The translations under genes and the position numbers were made by a program. From the NCBI GenBank assembly GCA_025618425.1, contig CM046833.1:9249429-9313428 (forward strand): a stretch of 64,000 bases of DNA, written 5' to 3'. The notes beneath the pieces were generated by a model. It saw only the letters and a program-made list of their open reading frames with translations, did not search any database and was not told the DNA's origin. This document shows positions 8,101-15,025 of this stretch, piece by piece. Origin of the DNA: Heliocidaris tuberculata (lineage: Eukaryota > Echinodermata > Echinoidea > Camarodonta > Echinometridae). The number at the start of each line of letters is the position of its first letter. Position 1 is the first letter of the stretch.

Positions 8101-10416
8101 TCCCAGACGTAAATAATCATATCTGATTGATACACGTCTGTAAAAACCCAATTACACACACACATATCGTTCAGGAAGCTCAGATGGATGAGAACATTGT
8201 TCAAAGAAAAGTTAAAAAAAAACAAAACAAGAGCTGTATATTGGGGCAAAAGTGTTCACTGATCTTGTAGAAAATATATTGATAATGATTATTCACTCCT
8301 AAGACTATATTGATTAATTTCCCTTTTTCATAAATTGTCCCTTGAACAGAGGGGTCAAATACCGCATTGTGTGTACAATGTTACATTGCCGCAGCCTGCA
8401 GATCTTGTGCCTCTTACTCTTCATACGTCACTTGGGGGTGTGACGTCAATTAGCCAATCAGCTCACGAGTTTTAAGGAACGGTCCCAAAACCTCTACTTT
8501 TCCCCCTTTTTCGCCAAAACGAGACATAATTTTGACAATCAATTGCCAGATTCGTGATTTGAAAGCAAAAATACATGGAAACAGCACCTTTTTTCTCTCT
8601 AATTTAGTCACCCTTTAAGATTCTACACCTCTTTCCTCCTTTGAGTCCATGCCGCTTCCATTTTTACTGCTGACTTTATCGTTTTCTTTTCAATTCAGGA
8701 GTCTTCAGAGCCCCCGTCCGTATTCATTTCATATCAGTGGGGCAAGCAGCCCGAGATCAAAAGACTGTTCTCACGTCTCACTGGTTTGGGCTTCCACTGC
8801 TGGCTGGATATCAATCAGATGGGTGGTGGGGATCCACTCTACTCTAAGATTGATAAAGGAGTTCGACATGCCAAGGTACGACATGGGTTTTCAACAATCT
8901 TGTCAAAAAGACTTTTAGATTGTATAATATATAGATTGACTTTTCGTTCAATTAGTTTTCAAGTTCATGTAATATATTTGTGGAAGGGGAGTGGGAAGAG
9001 GATGAGCAGGTGTTAGCAGGAGGATAAAACATCCTTTTGCCCCGAAAACTCCTGATTCATCGCTTCTAAAGTGATCCACATGGAAATGTGGAATCAAGTT
9101 TGTTTAAAGAAATATTAGCTCCAAAGAATCCACATTATTTTGCAGCACTTGATAAATCCATAAAGGGCCCATATAGCTACTTTTCTACAGAGCTTAACAA
9201 TTAATCATCCAACAAGATTAAAGCGATCAGGAATATTCAGTGAACAATTTAGAATGCAAAATGAACAGCATTTCGTCATTAGAAATAGTTTGAAATGACT
9301 TGAACACAAATATATGCTTTGACATGGCTATCAGGTCGTCATTTCATGTGTGACCCCAAAGTACGCCCTCTCCGCCAACTGTAGACGGGAGGTCAGCCTG
9401 TCGGACGCGCTCCGCAAACCCATCATCCCCCTGTTGCTTGAAGAAATGACGTGGCCGCCAGAAGGACCAATGAGCATGACCTTTACTCAGCTACTATACA
9501 TTGACTTTACCAAGGAGACCACTCAAGCAAGCTTCGAGGATGAAAAGTTCGATGAACTCGTTGAGAAGATTGGTAAGCATGCACAGCCGATGAGCGAAGG
9601 TGTACCTGCTGCGGAAGGGACGAGCGATGGAAAGTTGCGAACAACTACGCCCAAACGAGAAGGAACATCAGCGAATAGTGATAATCAAAAATCAACATCT
9701 TCTGGTGATGTAAGAGAAGGTAATAATGTCGTATCAGCAAAGGTGCTTTCATCAAACATGTACTTTTTTGGTCAACGGGGACAGATCACCCATAAATAAG
9801 TTAATTTATGTACAGCTAGTACGTACAAAATCACCCCCCCCCCCCTCGGAAAACAACAACAAGAAGCAAACAAACACTTTCCCCGGTATTCTACGGGTTG
9901 ACGTTAAAGCACTATGAACAAAGGATAACATAAACACTCCGGGAACATTTTAGAGATTTTTGTACGAAAACACAATATTATTAGGGCTTCTACTTTCATT
10001 AGATTTCTAAACGGATATAAAGCTCTTCAAAAACCACTGGGACATTACTTAGGGACAAAACATGACGGATGTGGGTGTGTAAATAATTTGCTTATAAGAT
10101 TCCGAAACTAAATTGAAAAAGTAGTAAAGTGTATTTTTAACAGCTTTAAAGGACAGCACACAATATGTAATTTATCTTGACATAGTAAGACAGTTATGTT
10201 TTAGATGTATCATGATGATTCATAAAAATTTTTTGGTCAGTCGCTTCCGCTGAAACACGATTTGTTTTTGTTTTTCTTTATATCATATTCTTATGTCAAA
10301 TTTCAGGGAAACATGCATCTCCAGTCGGCGACGATGTCCAGTCTAGAGATAGCAACTCTTCGCGGCCTCCGTCCGGGAAAAGGAACAAAAAATCTTCGGC
10401 ATGTTTGCTTCTTTGA
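447..10416 (+). CDS. ARM/HEAT-like, coiled-coil, Death, TIR-TIR, CaaX signalling protein (5' partial)
   Basis: Eleven exons join in frame with GT-AG borders: 447-592, 1306-1515, 1935-2152, 2418-2634, 3484-3757, 4095-4357, 4932-5163, 5678-5781, 8699-8875, 9335-9719 and 10307-10416. The sum is 2336 bases, giving 777 residues after one split codon. The first exon starts in phase 1, so the N-terminus lies upstream or was not found. Visible order: helical repeats (residues 1-190), acidic coiled coil (about 195-263), Death domain (about 268-352), TIR (about 365-505), TIR (about 560-690), Ser/Lys-rich tail, and C-terminal CLLL at 774-777. Death domains recruit partners by homotypic contact. TIR domains either scaffold Toll-type signalling or, in the SARM1 class, cleave NAD+. 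MyD88 has Death plus one TIR and SARM1 has ARM, SAM, SAM and TIR, so this order matches neither. Domain calls are from motifs read by eye; function is inference. Confidence 0.82.
666..850. mobile_element. MITE with ACACGATAAAAACT ends (copy 1)
   Basis: The 185-bp element starts ACACGATAAAAACTACTTTC and ends with the inverse. It is flanked by a direct 6-bp CCTCTA (660-665 and 851-856). A second copy lies at 36401-36584. It sits in the first visible intron of the Death-TIR gene. Confidence 0.85.
1717..1809. repeat. (GA)n microsatellite
   Basis: GA-rich simple repeat, purest at 1777-1809, in an intron. Apparent Ser/Leu reading frames on the opposite strand are repeat artefacts. Confidence 0.95.
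2418..2634 (+). CDS. Exon 4 of the Death-TIR gene: acidic coiled coil
   Basis: One exon encodes about 72 residues with heptad spacing of I, V and L among D, E, Q and N. It repeats a theme of the kind DIDNLDTRVTTTENDVSRID, followed by three more similar segments. This is typical of a parallel oligomerising coiled coil. The acceptor ending at 2417 was chosen over the one at 2410 because only the later one keeps phase 2 with exon 3; the earlier one gives an immediate stop. Oligomerisation would suit a receptor-proximal adaptor that clusters its Death and TIR domains. Confidence 0.8.
2753..2996. mobile_element. G-rich hAT-like MITE remnant
   Basis: It begins CACTAGCGTACC followed by a G-run and ends with CGCCACTGG. 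Internal text (TGCCCCCTGTCATCTTTTAC, CTTGTCAGAGAATTATGGAGG) recurs at 52710-52850 and inverted at 48240-48320, so it is a dispersed family. It lies in the intron between coiled coil and Death exons. Confidence 0.6.
3484..3757 (+). CDS. Exon 5 of the Death-TIR gene: Death domain
   Basis: The exon encodes 91 residues and contains a full six-helix Death domain signature. Visible hallmarks are DWRFLAVRLGYSGEDI (helices 2-3), MAILAEWYTTH (helix 4-5 Trp) and VLSALEDMGRTDAAEII (the family L-x-x-M-G-R-x-D motif before the last helix). Length is normal for the family. It sits directly before the first TIR, as in MyD88. It begins in phase 0 after the cag ending at 3483 and leaves one base for the next exon. 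Confidence 0.85.
4095..5163 (+). CDS. Exons 6-7 of the Death-TIR gene: first TIR domain
   Basis: Exons 4095-4357 and 4932-5163 encode a complete TIR. Visible motifs are TVFLSYQWDHQPEVKAIKKH (strand A and box 1), GFPCWMDIGQMGGGD (strand B and BB loop), KVVLCMVTEKY (strand C), NCNKE followed by VNLANLLNKPIIPI, and the QWPPEG turn. The E that ends exon 6 occupies the position of the catalytic Glu of SARM1-type TIR NADases, and the WP turn also occurs in SARM1. The acceptor ending at 4094 is preferred because it keeps phase 1 with exon 5; the one ending at 4111 breaks the frame. Enzyme activity is inferred only. Confidence 0.88.
5471..5620. repeat. Inverted-repeat MITE with telomere-like core
   Basis: The left arm reads ATTTTGGCGCTAATGTGCTT and the right arm is its degenerate inverse ending near 5617. 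The centre (about 5529-5560) reads GGTTAGGGTAGGGTAACCC and then its inverse, resembling head-to-head TTAGGG units, but it is too short to be a telomere relic with confidence. Confidence 0.6.
5678..5781 (+). CDS. Exon 8 of the Death-TIR gene: linker between TIR domains
   Basis: This short charged exon encodes 34 full codons starting YRNWIPQVEDTPVTVK. It follows the acceptor ctacag ending at 5677 and ends at a GTAAGG donor. Phases match on both sides (1 in, 0 out), which supports it as a real linker. No domain is recognised. The next coding exon is 2.9 kb away. Confidence 0.72.
6305..6640. mobile_element. Penelope-like inverted repeat with hammerhead-like cores
   Basis: Two arms of about 115 bp are inverted copies. 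The left begins AATATTATAAACAAGTCAAC; the right ends with its inverse. Each arm carries the sequence family GCTTGCGACGTTTCACGTCC ... TTCATCAGGC, a style of terminus known from Penelope-like elements. The right arm on the plus strand has CTGATGA at 6561-6567, a 6-bp stem GCGTCC/GGATGT with loop CGGAGT, and GAAA at 6587-6590, matching a hammerhead ribozyme core. The left arm has the same on the minus strand (6354-6383). No reverse transcriptase is present. Confidence 0.6.
7068..7176 (+). pseudogene. THAP zinc-finger start, frameshifted
   Basis: The ATG at 7068 opens MPNRCIVAGCSKTPKDDVSL, which has the first two zinc-binding cysteines (C-x4-C) of a THAP domain. A short insertion around 7128-7131 shifts the frame. 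The next frame continues HHFPKDENLRKLWP, the conserved THAP helix region, and then stops. The later Cys and His ligands are missing. THAP domains are DNA-binding modules of P-element-type transposases and of many host proteins; here the context indicates a dead transposase start. Confidence 0.75.
7984..8160 (+). mobile_element. SINE-like element with 7SL/tRNA-like promoter boxes
   Basis: The head reads GGCGTTGTGGCGTGCGCCTG followed by TAATCCAGCTA and later GGTTCGAGACTG, resembling the Alu domain of 7SL RNA and including A- and B-box-like stretches. The body contains CTTTCGGATGGTGACGTTAA, a motif common in invertebrate SINE tails. It ends in an ACAC run. It is inserted in the THAP remnant. Confidence 0.5.
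8699..9719 (+). CDS. Exons 9-10 of the Death-TIR gene: second TIR domain and basic tail
   Basis: Exons 8699-8875 and 9335-9719 encode a second TIR closely similar to the first: SVFISYQWGKQPEIKRL, FHCWLDINQMGGGDPLY, VVISCVTPKYALSANC, RREVSLSDALRKPIIPL and TWPPEGPMSM. The Glu in CRRE (visible residue 632) aligns with the SARM1-type catalytic position. The intron lies after HAK, whereas the first TIR is split after NKE, so intron positions differ between the copies. After the TIR the exon runs into a Ser/Thr/Lys-rich disordered tail. The donor is taken at 9720 because that phase yields the CaaX exon. Confidence 0.86.
10307..10416 (+). CDS. Exon 11 of the Death-TIR gene: polybasic CaaX terminus
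   Basis: Following the acceptor tttcag and read in phase 1, this exon encodes 35 residues ending GKRNKKSSACLLL and then tga (10414-10416). C-L-L-L is a canonical CaaX box. Leucine at the last position favours geranylgeranyl transfer, and the upstream K/R cluster is the usual second membrane signal. The alternative phase-0 donor (GTAAGA at 9710) would instead give a longer frame without such a terminus. The CaaX reading is preferred because the motif is complete at the exact C-terminus. Confidence 0.7.
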
Positions 10417-11742
10417 TGGTGGTTTACAAAAGATTTTAAACTTTAAACGCGCCAGGATTTACATGTAGATGGCTGTGTCAAACCAGTTCTGGTGTTTGTA
10501 TAATGTCTAATTCCCCCCCCCCCCTTTCCTACTTTTGCGAGGACCGTACGGTAAATCAGTTCATGATTCTTAAATATGATATTTATTTACAGCAGGGTGA
10601 AGGATACTGGAATGAAACTTGTTAGATATGATGTTAAATATTGTACTGTTTGCATTAAAAGATTTATATGTCAGGTATTTAAACGTTCCGTCCATGATCA
10701 TGATCCATTGAATTCTAGTGTAAATAAGTCAAGAGAACGCCAAATTCGTGCAGTCGTTCAAATTTCATCTGTCAACGTCATAAACTTGTCGCATGACAGC
10801 CACACAGAGGTTCGTGCAAATCGGGTGCTCACACACATACACACACCCACACCCCTACACAAAGGCACACACACACACACACACGCGCATACGCACATAT
10901 CATGAAAGTTTGGTCTAAACTTTTCAGCTGCTTCTCGTCATATCTTAAATATGGGGCATTTAAAATTAATTCCTTATTAGCAGGGCCCATTTCCCGTATG
11001 ATATTCTTACAAACTAACTTTTGAAAATGAGAAAGCTCATTTTTTTCATCTTTACCACAACTAAAACTTCTTTTTTAGAAAAAAGAAAAAAATCATTGCA
11101 TGTGGAAACAACCAGCCCTTCTGTCTATTAGGGCGGGATGTATGCCCTCGACACAAAATTCTCCGGATAGACGTCAATGCCCGCGGACACACTCTCATCC
11201 TTCTCTTCACACATAACAACAGGAAACAGAAATGCAAACATGAAACTGAAAGAAATGATACTGACGCTTATTTTATTTCGAAAGTGAAACAAAGAGAAGA
11301 GGCAAGTTTATATTACCATTATCACACTCTGTAGTCAAATCATACCCTTCCTGGGTCCCAACAAGTTATTAAGTTGAAGGGAAAGAACTTTTTTTAAGCA
11401 GTGTGTAATAATTCATATGCATAATTACGTAATTTTGATAGCACACACGTGACCCCAAAACATGTTTCCTGTCAAAAGCTAACTTGTATGTGTCCTACAT
11501 CTCACAAAATACCAATAGCAAATTGCAGATATGATTACTAGTATTGGTCACACACGTGAGCTGAGTGCAGAGTGTCACGTGTATAACTAAGCATGTCATG
11601 AACGCACTCTTTTTGGTCCTATTATTGCTTAGTTTCTTGACCTAATAAATAATTCGGCTTTCACTCAGTGATCGTGCTAAATCGTCAGAGTTCAGTTATG
11701 TAGCCCTATACGATAAGATCAAATTGTACTTAGCAATAATAG

Positions 11743-11999
11743 CAGGGGCGGCGCTACAGGGGAGGGGCAGAGGGGGCGACCGCCCCCCTATGATTTTTCA
11801 AGTAGTGAAAAAAGAAAAAAAAAGAAGAAAAAGGAAGAAAAGGAGGAAGAAAAGGGAAGAAAGAAGAAAGAGGAGTATTAAAAAGAGAGGTCTTTAACAT
11901 ATAACTCTATATTACCCCTGTTATTTAATGGAGAAAAAATATGACGTCATCTTTAGGTCGTCTTGCCCCTCCTATCAAAATACCCTGGCGCCGCCCCTG
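11743..11999. mobile_element. hAT-type MITE with perfect 8-bp target duplication
   Basis: The 257-bp element has ends CAGGGGCGGCGC and GCGCCGCCCCTG and is flanked on both sides by AATAATAG (11735-11742 and 12000-12007). The end sequence and 8-bp duplication are hAT hallmarks. The interior is purine-rich and non-coding. Confidence 0.92.
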
Positions 12000-12327
12000 A
12001 ATAATAGGACCAAAGGTTTATAGCGCAAATTTATAATGTAATGGACAATTTGTCCAAGGAGTTATTGATTTGTCAAAGCTGATATTTGCAGTTGAGAAGT
12101 GTGTAGTGCTAATGTTATTGCTGAGCATTACAACATCGGAATTCTTTAAAAGCTAAGTTATGGCAATTATGTGATTTCACTTTTATTTTGTACAAAGGAG
12201 CACTTATTTTCTAAGTGTAAGCTAAGACCTTTTCTGTGCACAGGATTATTCAAGGAGAATTAAGGACAAACGAATGACTTCTTTTTATTTTATCACTGTA
12301 CAAGCTAACTTTTCATGTCATTAGTCC

Positions 12328-12590
12328 GGGTCCGCTCGCTATTCACAAGAACCGCTATTTATAGAAAACCGCTATTCATTTAACACGCGCTATGAATAGC
12401 GGTCCTTATGAGTAGTTATGAATAGTGTTCCCTATGAATGGATGTCCTTATGAATAGCGAGGAAATTTGTCTATGGTTTGCTCGCTATTCAGAAGGACCG
12501 CTATTCGTACAAAACCGCTATTCATTTAGTCACGCGTTATGGATAGCGGTCCTTATGAATAGCGGTCCTTATGACTTGCGAGGTTACTCC
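12328..12590. mobile_element. Mutator-like MITE, copy 1
   Basis: The element consists of repeated, partly inverted ACCGCTATTCAT-type blocks, starts GGGTCCGCTCGC and ends GCGAGGTTACTCC. A perfect 9-bp duplication CATTAGTCC flanks it (12319-12327 and 12591-12599), the size typical of Mutator-like elements. Confidence 0.88.
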
Positions 12591-12888
12591 CATTAGTCCA
12601 CCACTTAGATTCCTAATAATTCATGATTTATATTACTACTTCTTTCAATTGATAACACAGAACTACTCATTTTATACATGTATACGTAATTAAAATGGCG
12701 TGGTTTCTTATCAATAAACAGGTTTTGATTCCCCCCATCAAAACCATCATTAAATTATTGACCTATTGACTACTTTCCAGTACTTGGAGTGTCGTGGTAT
12801 AGTGGTTTGCGTAATGACTGCATTAAAGAGTGGAATCATGCATAGTGTATAATTTTCTCTACGCTTGCACTTCAGTGCACCTATTCAC

Positions 12889-13133
12889 GGGTCCGCTCGC
12901 TATTCATAGGAACCGCTATTCATTTAACACGCGCTATGAATAGCGGTCCTTATGAGTAGTTATGAATAGTGGTCCTTATGAATGTATGTCCTTATGAATA
13001 GCGAGGAAATTTGTCTATGGTTTGCTCGCTATTCAGAAGGACCGCTATTCGTAGAAAACCGCTATTCATTTAGTCACACGTTATGGATAGCGGTCCTTAT
13101 GAATAGCGGTCCTAAAACTAGCGAGGTTACTCC
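12889..13133. mobile_element. Mutator-like MITE, copy 2
   Basis: Same orientation and nearly the same sequence as 12328-12590, 0.3 kb downstream. Flanks CCTATTCAC and CTTATTCAT match at 7 of 9 positions, consistent with an independent, slightly older insertion. Confidence 0.85.
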
Positions 13134-15025
13134 CTTATTCATATTCATTCATTTATTACTAAAGCATATAGATAAAATCACATTGCTTACACATTCATAA
13201 TGAAAATAAGCTTCTAAAGAATGTAGTTTATAAAACAAGCTGAAGATGTATATACTTGTATAATCAGCGTGAACAATCTTTGGGATCTTTGGTTTACTCT
13301 GATTATTTGGTCTGAACATTTACTGCATAATATCAATAAATATCAATAAATCATGTGACAATATTATAATGTCAGTGAGAAGTTGAGAACAGCTGGGAAG
13401 AGCAAGTCTGACATAAAATGTATGAAAATTAAGAAAAAAAAAGTGTGTACCCTATGTGTTTTTCATGAAGAGAAGATCCGAGTATCACTTTCTAACAATA
13501 CAATGATATTGATATAGAGATGTTACAAAGGATGAGTAAAAAATACAAAGTATTATAATACTTAAATAGTCCACCCCACCTGTACCCATTACCTGTGGTA
13601 TGTCACATGCACGACTGACCCAATGTCACAAACGTGACTAGATATCCTGATTAAAACTATATTACATAACAAAATTCTGATGCAACTTTTCACAGAATTA
13701 GTGCTATTTTCTAAGAAATAGGACTATGAAATACACCTACCGTAAATATTTACATTAAAGGTTTTGAAAATTCACAGAGATTCGGAGATGAAATCCGAGT
13801 TTCAAAAACATGCTTCCGTGCGAGGTCACGCACGAGACCTTCACCGTTTGACCTCTGACCTAGAGCAAGTGTTAAAGGCCATATATTGAGAAAAGAAGTG
13901 GTATGCGTTTTTATTTGGTAATATTAAAATGTGTGTATCAAAGAAAACAATCCTTTTTAAAATTTTCAAATAGCTCAACTAGAAAGTGCAATTTTTTGAA
14001 AATAAAAATCACCTTTTTGAGGGTTTGAAATTGTCTCGCAGTCAAATTTCGGCAAAATCCTGGCTTGTTTACTTTTCTATGCAAATTAGCACTGACGTCA
14101 TTGGGTAGAGTCGTATGACCTCCGCGGTACTGCTGCACAACACAGCATGGACTGGCAACCGCGAGTGAAGAGAAACTTTGGTCGACATGATTTTTATACT
14201 TCAAAATTATGTTTGCAAATCCATCAGTTTTGTTAAATATGATATGCAAACTAGTTTACAACATTTTATTCCAACAAGCAACCATTTTTCAGACAGTTCG
14301 CACAAGTTTACATGCATGAAAACTTTAAAAAGTCGGAGCCGACTTGCTTTCCAACTGGGCCATCATCAAGAAAATTGGATATTCACATACACACACACAC
14401 GCGCCGCCGATACGAACATTTTGTACTCAATAAGGGCTTTAATCAAGGGTACATATTATGCAAAAAAATTATTTTATTTGCTAAAATTGATGAAACCTTT
14501 ATTTCAATATGTTTATTATTTATTCACAAACCATATTCTTGCAATTGGGGGTCGGAAAAAAATCAACATATGAGCTCTTTAAGACCCTATTTTGTACTTT
14601 CTACTATTTGTACATCAGGAGGAATTATATTGGAAATGGAAACAATATGTGTAATATCTGTATTCATCGTTAAGCTTTATACATTATGATGTATACATAT
14701 CTTTATACACAAATGAAAAAAAAAACTAACAAAAAACGAGAACACATTCACGGAATACCTACACACTAATTTCATGTATACCATTGTATATTGTATATAC
14801 TAAGATAAGACATTTTCATTATTCCACGTGAGAAAATTCACATAAAAACTTACTGTTACCTGCATATATGTGAATCTCATTTTTAGCAACAAATGTCTCA
14901 CAAGGAGTAGAAAGAAAGCTGTCAATAATTTTTTTTTTCCTGGAAAGCTAGGAACTCTGAACAAAAATTCGGGAATTTGAAAAACAGAATACGCAAAAAT
15001 AATGAGTACCCCCGGAAACGGTATT

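Larger units (their letters stand above)
6683..8617 (+). mobile_element. THAP-type DNA transposon remnant
   Basis: The 1.9-kb segment is bounded by a perfect 15-bp inverted repeat TAAAGGGTGACTAAA (6683-6697 and the inverse ending at 8617). Flanks AGATATAA and AGATTCTA could be a decayed 8-bp target duplication. It carries a broken THAP-domain start at 7068. THAP plus short terminal repeats suggests a P-element-like origin, but no transposase core is left. Confidence 0.6.
5782..8698. other. Large intron of the Death-TIR gene, filled with mobile elements
   Basis: This 2.9-kb intron separates the linker exon from the second TIR. It contains an AT-rich stretch (5830-6300), a Penelope-like inverted repeat (6305-6640) and a THAP-type DNA transposon remnant (6683-8617) that itself holds a SINE-like insertion. 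No host coding exon was seen in it. Confidence 0.8.
10417..15025. other. Intergenic region between the Death-TIR and membrane-protein genes
   Basis: No gene is supported. The interval holds the 3' flank of the Death-TIR gene, a (CA)n tract at 10831-10895, the hAT and Mutator-like MITEs listed separately, and AT-rich DNA from 13134 to 15025. The open frames there have no recognisable domains or splice support. Confidence 0.7.

Noticed and set aside
9710..9715. GTAAGA donor at 9710 for exon 10
   Set aside because: It scores well by eye but puts the last exon in a frame without the CaaX terminus; kept only as an alternative.
14178..14689. Two overlapping plus-strand frames of about 130 codons
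   Set aside because: Low-complexity, no domain, no splice context, AT-rich background.
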